Shown in pieces: positions 8,163-15,978 of a stretch of DNA of 64,000 nt. A program made the translations under genes and the position numbers. The notes beneath the pieces were generated by a model. It ran no database searches, had not been told where the DNA came from, and saw only the letters and a program-made list of their open reading frames with translations. The first letter of the stretch is position 1; every line of letters starts with the position of its first letter. The stretch is from CAWJMD01 sp963700925 (GTDB taxonomy: Bacteria; Actinomycetota; Actinomycetes; Actinomycetales; CAWJMD01), in contig OY969553.1 of assembly GCA_963700925.1 (NCBI GenBank), positions 3,720,001 to 3,784,000 on the forward strand, written 5' to 3'.

Positions 8163-9993
8163 GCCGGCCTCCCTGACAGCGCCGGGCCGGTTGAGACGGC
8201 AGCGATCGGGACGTCGAACTGGGGCGTGTCGGCGATCAGGGCCTTCGTGTACGCGTGCTTGGGGTTCGCGAAGATCTCCTCGACCTCGCCGTACTCCACG
8301 ATCCTGCCGGCCTCGAGGATCGCCACGCGCTGTGCGATGTTGCGCACCAGCGCGATGTTGTGGGTGACGAAGAGCATGGCCAGACCGCGTCTGAACCTGG
8401 AGGCGGCGCAGCAGCTCGACCACCGACGACTGCACGGACACGTCCAGCGCCGAGGTGATCTCGTCGCAGATGAGCAGGTCGGGCCTGGTGACCAGGGCAC
8501 GGGCGATCGCGACCCGCTGTCGCTCGCCGCCGGAGAGCTGATCCGGGTACCGGTCGCCGTGGTCGGGTCGCAGCGCCGCCTTGGTCAGGGTCTCGGCCAG
8601 CAGGGCGTCGGAGTCGTCCGGCCTGCCGCACAGCACCTCGTACGGCGCCAGGACCAGCTCGCGCACGGTCCGGCGCGGGTTCAGCGACTCGTACGGATTC
8701 TGGAAGATGTACTGGATGCGACGGCGCTGCTCCCGGGTGCGCTTGAAGCTGTTCGGCGAGAGCCGCTCACCGTCCAGCAGCACCTCGCCCTCGTAGCTGT
8801 GGTGCAGCCCGACCAGGCTGCGCGACATCGTGGTCTTGCCGGAGCCCGACTCGCCGAGCAGCGCGACGCACTGCCCGGCCGCGATCGTGAGGCTCGCCTT
8901 CTCGAGCACCCGCCGATTGCCGTACCGGGCGCTCAGATCCTTCACCTCGAGGACGGGGACGGACCCCTTCGCGAGGGCGGCGACGGTGGTCGGGACGAGG
9001 GGCTGCGCCGCCGCCGTCACGTCGTCCGCGGCCTCGGCCCGGAAGCAGCGGACGAGGTGCTCCTGGCTGTCCAGGCACGGCCTTCGTCGGCGGAGCCACC
9101 TCCCGGCAATGGTCCACCGCCAGCGGGCAGCGCGGGGCGAAGGCACAGCCCTCCGGCCGGTGCAGCGGCGACGGCGCATGACCCGGGATGCCGACCATCG
9201 GTCGCTCGCCTGCCAGGTCCGGCACCGCGAGCAGCAGCCGCCGCGAGTACGGATGGCGCGGGAAGCGGATCACGGCACGGGCGGGACCCGACTCGACGAT
9301 GCGGCCGGAGTACATCACCGCGATCCGGTCGGCGAGCTCGGCGACGACCGCCATGTCGTGGCTGATGTAGAGCGCCGCCGCCCCGTAGCTCGCGCACATC
9401 CGCCGCACCGTGTCCAGCACGTGCTTCTGGGTGGTGACATCGAGGCCCGTGGTGGGCTCGTCCAGCACGATGAGCCGCGGCTTGGCGACGAACGCCATCG
9501 CGATCGCCACCCGCTGCTGCTGCCCGCCGGAGAGCTGGTGCGGGTAGCGGCGCAGGAACCCCTCGTCGTCCGGCAGGGCCACCTCGCGCAGCACCTCGCG
9601 CACGCGCTCGTCGGCGCGCTCGTCCCGCCTGTCCAGGCCTTCGCGCAGCTGGGTGCGGATCCGCAGGGCCGGGTTCAGCGCGGAGGCAGGGGACTGCGGG
9701 ATGTAGGCGACGGTGCGTCCGCGCAGGTGTCGGGTCTCGGCCTGCGACAGCGTCCCCAGATCGTTGCCGGCGATCACGATCCGGCCGCCGGCCCGTGCCG
9801 TGCCGCGCTTGCAGTACTGCAGCAGCGCCAGGCCGAGCGTGCTCTTGCCCGAGGCCGACTCCCCGACCAGGCCGAGGATCTCGCCGGGCCGCACCGCCAG
9901 CTCGATGTCCTCGATCAGGCTGGCCCCAGAGGGGGTGCCGATCACCCGAAGATCCTTGACCCGCAGGGCCAGGGGCTCCTTGGGCCTCTCCAT
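8159..9993 (-). pseudogene. Fused double ABC ATPase (DppD-DppF/GsiA type), two frameshifts
   Basis: Two complete ABC domains are recognisable. The first has Walker A GESASGKST, signature LSGGQQQRVAIA and Walker B LIVLDEPTTGLD. It ends in the oligopeptide-type zinc-finger-like tail CAFAPRCPLAVDHC. The second has GESGSGKTT, LSGGERQRVAIA and LLICDEITSALD. The frame changes near 9071-9077 (after PPTKAV) and again near 8385-8390 (before GLAMLFVTHN). Each can be repaired by removing one base, giving about 610 residues, normal for fused importers of this type. It would energise the two permeases encoded upstream. The start lies just behind a 12-bp repeat that multiplies ATG codons. Confidence 0.8.
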
Positions 9994-10068
9994 CGGCTAT
10001 CGATTCATCGGCCTATCCATCGGCCTATCCATCGGCCCAGTCATCGGCCCAGTCATCGGCCCGGTCAT
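9991..10068 (-). repeat. 12-bp tandem repeat that multiplies start codons
   Basis: On the minus strand seven ATG codons lie in one frame. They start at 10068, 10056, 10044, 10032, 10020, 10008 and 9993; the first six are exactly 12 nt apart and the last step is 15 nt. Units read ATGACYGGGCCG, then ATGGATAGGCCG. The last ATG opens the ABC ATPase gene (MERPKEPL), which looks like the ancestor of the unit. A TAG at 9999-9997 separates the array from that ATG by a single codon. Slipped-strand changes in copy number would keep the frame. Confidence 0.85.
9997..10068 (-). CDS. Possible 23-residue leader peptide made of the repeat
   Basis: Starting at the ATG that overlaps the permease stop (ATGA, 10068-10065), the repeat encodes a 23-residue peptide of Met-(Thr/Asp)-(Gly/Arg)-Pro units ending at TAG. 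The ATPase start follows after one codon, so ribosomes could terminate and restart. Nothing shows that the peptide itself has a function. It may only be a by-product of the repeat. Confidence 0.3.
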   Translation of the reverse strand: MTGPMTGPMTGPMDRPMDRPMNR

Positions 10069-10994
10069 CGCTCCACCCCTCTGCCGATCCCGGCCGAGGC
10101 TTTGGCCAGGCCGTCGGTGACCAGGTTGGTGCCGATGGTCAGCAAGGCGATCGCCGCCACGGGCAGGCCGACCGCCCACGGTTGCTGCGGGCTCAGCGCC
10201 AACCTGTTCTCGTTGATCATCAGCCCCCAGTCGGCCGTGGGCGGCTGCAGGCCGAACCCGAGGAAGCTGAGGGCAGCGATGAGGCCGATCGAGAAGGTCA
10301 GGCGCAGCCCGAGCTCGACCGCGACGGTGCCGGTGACGTTGGGCAGGATGTCGTCCTTCATGATTCGCCACCGGGACACACCGACCGCTTCCGCCGCCTT
10401 GACGAAGTCGCGTTCCACCACCCCGAGCGCCGCACCTCGGACGACTCGCGCCGTCCTGGGAGCGTGGCTCAGTCCGACCACCAGCACGAGCAGCCACAGC
10501 TCCGGGCCGATGATCGAGACGAACAGCAGAGCGAGGACGACCTGCGGGAAGGCGAGCACGACGTCGCCGCTGCGCATCAGCGCCTCGTCCAGCCAGCCGC
10601 GGCGGTAGCCCGCGTAGATCCCGATGGCGGCGCCGATGCCGACGCCGACCAGGGTGGCCGTCACTGACAGGCCCAGCAGCAGCCGGCCGCCGTAGAGGAA
10701 CCTCGACAGCACGTCGCGACCGATCTTGTCGGTGCCGAACGGCGCCCCGTCCAGCGGCGGCGAGTTCGGCGGCCCGACCTCCTCGGTCGGGCTGTGCGGC
10801 GCGACCAACGGCCCGGCGAGCGCCACGAGCACCACGGCCGCTGTCACGATCAGCCCGATCTTGCCGCTGACGGTGGCCAGCATGGTCCGGAACAGACCGG
10901 CCCGCCGACGCACCGCGGCGTCGAGCGAGGCGTCGACCGAAGCAGGGGTGACCGGCTCGGAGACGACCTCAGGTGTCAGCGGGGACACGCTCAT
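10065..10994 (-). CDS. ABC transporter permease, DppC type
   Basis: This 309-residue integral membrane protein has an N-terminal cytoplasmic tail, a first helix (IGLIVTAAVVLVALAGPLVAP) and the periplasmic APFGTDKIGRDVLSRFLYGG block typical of the DppC/OppC family. The EAA loop is in the middle (AAEAVGVSRWRIMKDDILPN). It forms the heterodimeric channel with the DppB-type protein encoded just upstream. Its ATG overlaps the stop of that gene (ATGA), and its own stop overlaps the first ATG of the repeat array. Confidence 0.93.
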   Translation of the reverse strand: MSVSPLTPEVVSEPVTPASVDASLDAAVRRRAGLFRTMLATVSGKIGLIVTAAVVLVALAGPLVAPHSPTEEVGPPNSPPLDGAPFGTDKIGRDVLSRFLYGGRLLLGLSVTATLVGVGIGAAIGIYAGYRRGWLDEALMRSGDVVLAFPQVVLALLFVSIIGPELWLLVLVVGLSHAPRTARVVRGAALGVVERDFVKAAEAVGVSRWRIMKDDILPNVTGTVAVELGLRLTFSIGLIAALSFLGFGLQPPTADWGLMINENRLALSPQQPWAVGLPVAAIALLTIGTNLVTDGLAKASAGIGRGVER

Positions 10995-11938
10995 CGGGCT
11001 GCCGTCCTCACCTTCGGATTTGCCGCCAGGCTCACGAGGTCGGCGAGCAGGTTGACGACGATGTAGACCGCGGCGATCAGCAGCGACAGCGCCTGGATCA
11101 TCGGCAGGTCACGGTTGGCGACCGAGTCGACGAGAGCCTTGCCGACACCCGGATACGCGAAGAGGAACTCCACCACGACCACGCCGCCGGCCAGCCAGGC
11201 CAGCTGGAGCGCGATCACCTGGACCACGGGACCGATCGAGTTGGGCAGCGCGTGGCGCAGCAGCACGGTCCGTTCCGGCAGGCCCTTCAGTCGTGCTTGC
11301 TGGACGTACTCGCTCTCCAGCACTTCCATCATCGTCGCCCGCATCATCCGGACGATGTAGGGCCCGACCGCCAGCATCAGCGTGAGCGTGGGAAGCACCA
11401 GCTGGGCCGGGTCGGCCCACGCCGCCTTGCCCTCCTCCGGGATGGACACGGCCGGAAGCACCTGGAGCCCGAGGGCGAACACCATCACCAGGACGATCCC
11501 GATCACGAACTCCGGCAGCGACGCGAGCACCAGGGTCACCACCGTGGTCGCGTGGTCCGCGACCTTGTCGCGGCGCAGTGCGCTCCACGTGCCGATCGCG
11601 ATGGCGATGGGCGTGCTGAGCGTCGCCGCGACCAGCATCAGCACCAGCGAGTTGCCGATGCTGGGACCGAGCTGGGCTGCAACGTCCAGCTCGTTCACCA
11701 CCGAGGTGCCCAGGTCGAAGGTCAGCAGGTTGCCCAGCCATGAGAGGTACTGACTCATCAGCGGCTCGTCCAGGTTCAACTGCTCACGCAACACCGCGAG
11801 CCGCTCCGCGTCGGGCCGCCCCAGGATGGCCTGCGCGGGGTCACCGGGCAGGGCCTGGGTGGCGACGAACACGATGACCGAGATCGCCCACAGGACCAAC
11901 ACCCCGAAGGCCACCCGGTTCAGGACGAGGCGAATCAT
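10991..11938 (-). CDS. ABC transporter permease, DppB type
   Basis: The 315-residue protein starts with the hallmark helix (LNRVAFGVLVLWAISVIVFVA). It continues with LPGDPAQAILGRPDAERLAVL and has the EAA loop ARLKGLPERTVLLRHALPNS. These are standard DppB/OppB features, with about six membrane helices. Its ATG overlaps the stop of the solute-binding protein gene (ATGA). It pairs with the following DppC-type permease. Confidence 0.93.
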   Translation of the reverse strand: MIRLVLNRVAFGVLVLWAISVIVFVATQALPGDPAQAILGRPDAERLAVLREQLNLDEPLMSQYLSWLGNLLTFDLGTSVVNELDVAAQLGPSIGNSLVLMLVAATLSTPIAIAIGTWSALRRDKVADHATTVVTLVLASLPEFVIGIVLVMVFALGLQVLPAVSIPEEGKAAWADPAQLVLPTLTLMLAVGPYIVRMMRATMMEVLESEYVQQARLKGLPERTVLLRHALPNSIGPVVQVIALQLAWLAGGVVVVEFLFAYPGVGKALVDSVANRDLPMIQALSLLIAAVYIVVNLLADLVSLAANPKVRTAAR

Positions 11939-13521
11939 CCTTCGGTCAGCCAGACCTTGCGGAAGCCGTAGGAGGTCAGCGGAATGCCGGTGCGGTCAGA
12001 CGTGAAACCCCCGACCACCGTGCGGACGGCGTCCACCTGGTTCGGGAAGCCCCAGATGATGTGGCCACCGTTCTCGTACTCGATCTCCTGGGCCGCCAGG
12101 ACCAGCGCGGCGCGCTCGGCGTCGTCGACCGTCCCCTTGGCCTGGGTGATGAGCTCGATGAACTCCGGGTCGGCCCAGTGGGTCTCGTTGTAGGGGGAGC
12201 CGGGAAGGCTGCCTACCGCGGTCTGCGGGAGGTAGTTGCGGGTGAACCAGTAGTCCTGGGCGAAGTCCCACTGCAGGTAGTTGTCGCCATAGAACTCACC
12301 CGAGTCGACCTTGCGCACGTCGACCGTGACGCCGGCGTCCTTCGCCTGGTTGGCGAACACCTCGGCGGCCTCGACCAGGCCGGCCGCGACGGCCGAGGTG
12401 ACCAGCTCCACCCTGAAATTCTCCTTGCCGGCTGCCTTGAGCAGGTCCTTGGCCTTGGCGATGTCCTGCTTGCGCTGCGGCAGGTCCTTGGCAAAGGCAG
12501 GGTCGTACGGGCTGTACAGGTCGTTGGCGACCCGGCCGTGCCCGCTGAGGACCTGCCGCACCATCTGCTCCCGGTCCACGATCAGCCGGAACGCCTGGCG
12601 CACCCGAGGGTCGTCGAAGGGCGGCCGGTCCACTCGCATGGTGAAGGGGAGCCAGGCGCCGGTCTCGGACTCCAGGATCTCCAGGGTCTTGTCGCCGCTG
12701 ATGGCCTGGATCTGTCCGAGCGGAACCTGGTCGATGGCGTGGACCTGCTTGCTGCGCAGCGCGTTGACCCGGGCCGAGTCGTCGGGGAAGTCGATGATCT
12801 CCACCGCATCGAGCCACGGCTCGTTCTCGCGCCAGTAGTTCGGGTGCTTGACGAACGTGCTCCGCTGGCCGGCGGTGAAGCTCTGGAACATGAACGGCCC
12901 CGCGCCGACCGGCTTGCTCGGGTCGTAGCCGACCGGGACGATCCCGTTCGAGTACTGGGCGAACTCGTCGAGAAGTGTGGCGTCCGGGGTGTTGAGACTG
13001 AGCTGCACGGTTCGCGGGTCCACGACCTTGATGCCGTTCGGGTCGACGGACCGGAGCCCCAACGCGCCATTGGCCCCGGTCTTCTCGTCCAGGATGCGCT
13101 GGAGGCTGAACGCCACGTCGTCGGCGGTCATGGTCTTGCCGTCGTGGAACTCGACGCCCTGCTTGAGCTGGATCGTCCAGGTCTTGGCGTCCTTGGACAT
13201 CTCGATCGACTCGGCCAGGGCGAGTTTCGCCTCGAAGTTCGTGTCGTACTCGGCGAGCGTGTCGTAGAGCGAGATGCAGCGTGCCTGGTCGGGATGGGTG
13301 ACCGGGGTGTGCACGTCGAGCAGGTCCTTGGCCGAACCGCCGACGACGCCCACCTTCAGCGTGCCGCCTGGCTTCGGGTTGCCCTTGTTCGGAGGTGTGG
13401 CAACGGAGTTGCTGCAGCCTGCGAGCAGCGGGCCGGAGGCGAGAGCCAGTGCAGCGGCGCCGGCCGCGCCGCGGAGCACGTCGCGGCGGGAGACGTCGCG
13501 GGACGGGAAGGGCGGTGTCAT
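11935..13521 (-). CDS. Extracellular solute-binding lipoprotein, family 5 (peptide/opine/nickel type)
   Basis: The 528-residue protein opens with a twin-arginine-like signal (SRRDVLRG), a hydrophobic stretch and the lipobox LLAGC, so it is probably a Tat-exported lipoprotein. The mature part has the family 5 landmarks: GGTLKVGVVGG, LAESIEMSKDAKTWTIQLKQGVEFHDGKTMTADDV (split here by helix boundaries) and VGAGPFMFQSF. It is the first gene of the operon and sets its ligand range. Because the operon continues with acyl-CoA enzymes, I infer a carboxylic-acid-type ligand rather than peptides. GAGGA lies 8 nt before the ATG. Confidence 0.9.
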   Translation of the reverse strand: MTPPFPSRDVSRRDVLRGAAGAAALALASGPLLAGCSNSVATPPNKGNPKPGGTLKVGVVGGSAKDLLDVHTPVTHPDQARCISLYDTLAEYDTNFEAKLALAESIEMSKDAKTWTIQLKQGVEFHDGKTMTADDVAFSLQRILDEKTGANGALGLRSVDPNGIKVVDPRTVQLSLNTPDATLLDEFAQYSNGIVPVGYDPSKPVGAGPFMFQSFTAGQRSTFVKHPNYWRENEPWLDAVEIIDFPDDSARVNALRSKQVHAIDQVPLGQIQAISGDKTLEILESETGAWLPFTMRVDRPPFDDPRVRQAFRLIVDREQMVRQVLSGHGRVANDLYSPYDPAFAKDLPQRKQDIAKAKDLLKAAGKENFRVELVTSAVAAGLVEAAEVFANQAKDAGVTVDVRKVDSGEFYGDNYLQWDFAQDYWFTRNYLPQTAVGSLPGSPYNETHWADPEFIELITQAKGTVDDAERAALVLAAQEIEYENGGHIIWGFPNQVDAVRTVVGGFTSDRTGIPLTSYGFRKVWLTEG

Positions 13522-13581
13522 CAGGTGGTTCCTCGCCTTCGTTCAATCCGAGAGGCTATGGGCGAAGCGTCGCAATTCTTG

Positions 13582-13595
13582 ACTGACGCTTCAGT
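13582..13595. promoter_or_regulatory. Candidate TetR-type operator upstream of the importer/beta-oxidation operon
   Basis: ACTGA-CGCT-TCAGT is a perfect 5-bp inverted repeat with a 4-bp spacer, 60 bp upstream of the solute-binding protein start. Size and symmetry fit TetR-family operators. The divergent gene encodes a regulator with a TetR domain. A second, shorter inverted repeat (GCGA-AGCG-TCGC, 13562-13573) lies closer to the start. Confidence 0.45.
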
Positions 13596-13718
13596 TAGTG
13601 CGCACCACTGTGACGTCGTTCCGATGGCGTGTCAAGGAAATCTTCGGTAGATCCTTCTCTCCCAACGGTGCAGGCGGTGAACCGCGCGACTGCCCTACCT
13701 GAGGAGCCAGCTGAGAGG

Positions 13719-13761
13719 CTTGCGATAATCGCAAGTTCCGGCTACGGTTGCGATCGTGCAA
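13719..13761 (+). promoter_or_regulatory. Palindromic operator with embedded -10 box before the XRE-TetR gene
   Basis: CTTGCGATAATCGCAAG (13719-13735) is a perfect 17-bp palindrome. Its centre contains GATAAT, a good -10 hexamer preceded by TGC. A related half-symmetric site, TTGCGATCGTGCAA (13748-13761), overlaps the GTG start codon. Two similar sites around a promoter suggest autoregulation, plausibly through the XRE domain of the gene product. Confidence 0.5.
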
Positions 13762-14694
13762 GCAGACGACGACAGCGAGCTGGCTGGGCGCGTTCGTGCC
13801 GCCATCGTGAGCACGAGAACCACGCAAGGTGAGTTTGCGGACAGGGTCGGGCTGGATCCGACCAAGCTGTCGAAGTCGCTCCGCGGCACCCGGCGGTTCA
13901 GTCCCGCTGAGCTGGCGCGGATCGCCGAGGTCGGCGGGGTCAGCGTCGACTGGCTCCTGCAGGGCAACGGCGAGGGACCTGCCGACGGTGCCGACGGTGC
14001 CGACGGTGCCGACGGTGCCGACGGTGCCGACGGTGCCGACGGTGCCGACGGTGCCGACGGAGTGGTCTCCGAGGTCGCCGGCGACGGGTTCCCGCCAGGG
14101 GCGCCCGGCTCGGAGGGCCCCCGGGAGCGGATCCTGGAGGCCGCGTACCGGCTGATCGGCGAGCAGGGCTACCACGCTGTCCGCATCGCCGACATCGCCA
14201 GGGAGTGCGGCACCAGCAGCGGCGCGGTGCACTACTACTTCCCGAGCAAGCCCGACGTGCTCAACGAGGCGCTGCGCTACAGCGTGGAGAAGGCATTCGC
14301 CCGGCAGAGCAACGAGTTACGGCGCGTCGACAGCGGGCGCGACCGTCTCCTCACGCTCATCGAGATGCAGCTGCCCAGGCCAGGTCAGCTCTGGCACGAG
14401 TGGTCCATCTGGCTCCAGTTCTGGGTGGAGGCGACGCTGCGGGAGGAGCTTCGCCCGCTCCACAACGAGTTCTACGCGCGGTGGCGGGAGACGGTCGTGA
14501 GCATCGTGCGCCGGGGTCAGCGGCAGGGCCACTTCCGGGCGGACGTCGACCCCGAGGAGATGGCCCTGAGCCTCACCGCCCTCACCGACGGAGCCTCCAT
14601 CCAGGTGCTGACCGGAGCCCCCGGCATGACGGTTGGGCGGATGCGCCGACTGCTCCTCGACTTCGTGGACCGCGAGCTGGTGAGCGGAGCCTGA
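13756..14694 (+). CDS. Transcriptional regulator fusing XRE and TetR DNA-binding domains
   Basis: Residues 1-70 form an XRE/lambda-repressor-type helix-turn-helix (RTTQGEFADRVGLDPTKLSKSL, read in two helices, then ELARIAEVGGVSVDWLLQG). A low-complexity (Ala-Asp-Gly)9 linker follows. From about residue 115 there is a TetR HTH (RERILEAAYRLIGEQGYHAV, then SGAVHYYFPSKPDVL) and a TetR-type ligand/dimer domain to the end. I see no ribosome binding site before the GTG. The gene diverges from the importer/beta-oxidation operon and is its likely ligand-responsive repressor. Two DNA-binding domains in one chain are unusual. Confidence 0.88.
   Translation: MQADDDSELAGRVRAAIVSTRTTQGEFADRVGLDPTKLSKSLRGTRRFSPAELARIAEVGGVSVDWLLQGNGEGPADGADGADGADGADGADGADGADGADGVVSEVAGDGFPPGAPGSEGPRERILEAAYRLIGEQGYHAVRIADIARECGTSSGAVHYYFPSKPDVLNEALRYSVEKAFARQSNELRRVDSGRDRLLTLIEMQLPRPGQLWHEWSIWLQFWVEATLREELRPLHNEFYARWRETVVSIVRRGQRQGHFRADVDPEEMALSLTALTDGASIQVLTGAPGMTVGRMRRLLLDFVDRELVSGA
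13981..14061 (+). repeat. 9-bp tandem repeat (GCCGACGGT)9 coding the Ala-Asp-Gly linker
   Basis: Nine consecutive in-frame copies of GCCGACGGT are present; the last ends GGA. They are nearly identical at DNA level, which points to recent slippage expansion. Copy-number changes would alter the distance between the two DNA-binding domains of the regulator without changing frame. Confidence 0.95.
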
Positions 14695-14751
14695 GCCGGA
14701 GGCCGTGGGGGAGCGCTGGTTCGCGTACGTTGACCGCGTGAGGCACCGACT

Positions 14752-15180
14752 GTGACGGGCCGCCGAGTGCTGGTCGTCGACGACACCGCGCAGATCAGGA
14801 TGCTGCTGCGCCTCAACCTGGAGCTCGACGGCTTCGAGGTGGTCGAGGCCGACGACGGCGCCGTCGCGATCGGCCTTCTGCACGAGTGGGCGGGCACCGA
14901 CCGGATGCCCGACCTCGTCACTCTCGACGCCCTGATGGAGCCGGTGGACGGGTGGACGACGGTGGCCGCGATCCGTCGCGACCCGCGGCTGCAGCACCTG
15001 CCGCTGCTGATGATCACCGCCTCGGTGCAGGCCCACCAGCAGGCGCGTGCCGAGAACCTCGGCGTCGATGCGTTCGTGTCCAAGCCTTTTGACCCGCAGG
15101 CGGTCGTCGAGCTGATCGAGCAGCTCTTGCTGAGCAGGTCCGGGCAACAGGAGAGGTCGGCCAGGCCGGACACGGCCTGA
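14752..15180 (+). CDS. Single-domain response regulator (receiver only)
   Basis: The 142-residue protein is a bare CheY-like receiver. VLVVDDT carries the acidic pair, VTLDALMEPVDGW the phospho-acceptor Asp, LLMITAS the switch Ser/Thr position and VSKPFDP the conserved Lys. No output domain follows; the last ~20 residues are a polar tail. No histidine kinase is nearby, so the partner is unknown. It could act by protein-protein contact or as a phosphate sink. Confidence 0.9.
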   Translation: MTGRRVLVVDDTAQIRMLLRLNLELDGFEVVEADDGAVAIGLLHEWAGTDRMPDLVTLDALMEPVDGWTTVAAIRRDPRLQHLPLLMITASVQAHQQARAENLGVDAFVSKPFDPQAVVELIEQLLLSRSGQQERSARPDTA

Positions 15181-15200
15181 GCGTCGCGAGCGTCCCGGTC

Positions 15201-15899
15201 TCAGTCGCTCGGGTGGCAGAGCAGCGAGTCGAAGAACCCGGCAGCCGTGCGAGCTGCGCGGTCAGGGTCACCGGCCTCGATCGCCGCGACCAGGTCGGCA
15301 TGGTCGTCGTCGTGGTCGGCCGGCCCCTGGCTCAGGTTGAACCGCACGTTGGCGGCGATGGCGTCGAGCAGGTGCTCGTAGAGCTCGAGCAGCACCGGGT
15401 TGCGTGCCGCCTTGGCCACCGCTCGGTGCAGGTCGAGGTCGGCTGCCGCGAGGAGGTCGACGTCTCCCGTTCGGGCGGCGTCGCGCCGGCGGTCCTGGCA
15501 CGCGTGGAGACGCTGCAGGTCGCGCGGCCCGCGCCGCGTCGCGGCCAGCCGGGCTGCGCCGATCTCGAGACTCCGGCGCACCTCCAGCACGTGACGCTGG
15601 CTGGCCCCGGCGATGCGGCGACCAACAGCCACCCCCAGCTCGCTGTCGGCCAGAACGTAGGTGCCAGAGCCCTGCCGGCGCTCCAGCAGTCCGGCGTGAA
15701 CCAGGGCCTGCACGGCTTCACGGACGGTGTTGCGGCCGGCTTCGGTCAGCACGACGAGTTCCGGCTCGGTGGGGATGCGCGAGCCGACAGCCCAACGGCC
15801 AGAGGTGATCTCATCGCGCAGCACCTCGGTCACCTGCTCGATCCGACCCCCGCTGCGGCCGCTGCGTGCCGGTGATGCGCCCTCGGCCCTGGCTGTCAT
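15201..15899 (-). CDS. GntR-family regulator, FadR subfamily
   Basis: The 232-residue protein has a winged HTH at the N-terminus (VLRDEITSGRWAVGSRIPTE, then GRNTVREAVQALVHAGLLERRQGSGTYV in two pieces). An all-helical FCD effector domain follows, with the metal/ligand-site pattern (LDLHRAVAKAARNPVLLELY, then HADLVAAIEAGDPDRA). FadR-type regulators usually sense small organic acids. I choose the ATG at 15899. The frame stays open upstream only as a shadow of argS. Its target is not evident, because the neighbours are a receiver protein and argS. Confidence 0.85.
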   Translation of the reverse strand: MTARAEGASPARSGRSGGRIEQVTEVLRDEITSGRWAVGSRIPTEPELVVLTEAGRNTVREAVQALVHAGLLERRQGSGTYVLADSELGVAVGRRIAGASQRHVLEVRRSLEIGAARLAATRRGPRDLQRLHACQDRRRDAARTGDVDLLAAADLDLHRAVAKAARNPVLLELYEHLLDAIAANVRFNLSQGPADHDDDHADLVAAIEAGDPDRAARTAAGFFDSLLCHPSD

Positions 15900-15966
15900 C
15901 CCGGCATCGTCCCAGACCTCGCCGCCGAGGTGTGAAACCCCGGCGCACCTGTTGCTTCGGCCCCCG

Positions 15967-15972
15967 TACCCT
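15967..15972 (+). promoter_or_regulatory. -10 box of a likely leaderless argS transcript
   Basis: TACCCT lies 6 nt before the GTG of argS and no Shine-Dalgarno sequence is present, so transcription probably begins at or next to the start codon. Confidence 0.4.
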
Positions 15973-15978
15973 TGACCG

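Noticed and set aside
7341..9365. 674-codon open frame on the plus strand
   Set aside because: It is antisense to the SDR and ABC ATPase genes, whose motifs are intact on the minus strand.
9991..10068. CRISPR-like array
   Set aside because: The units are only 12 bp with no spacers. It is a simple tandem repeat. The 9-bp and 16-bp arrays were rejected for the same reason.
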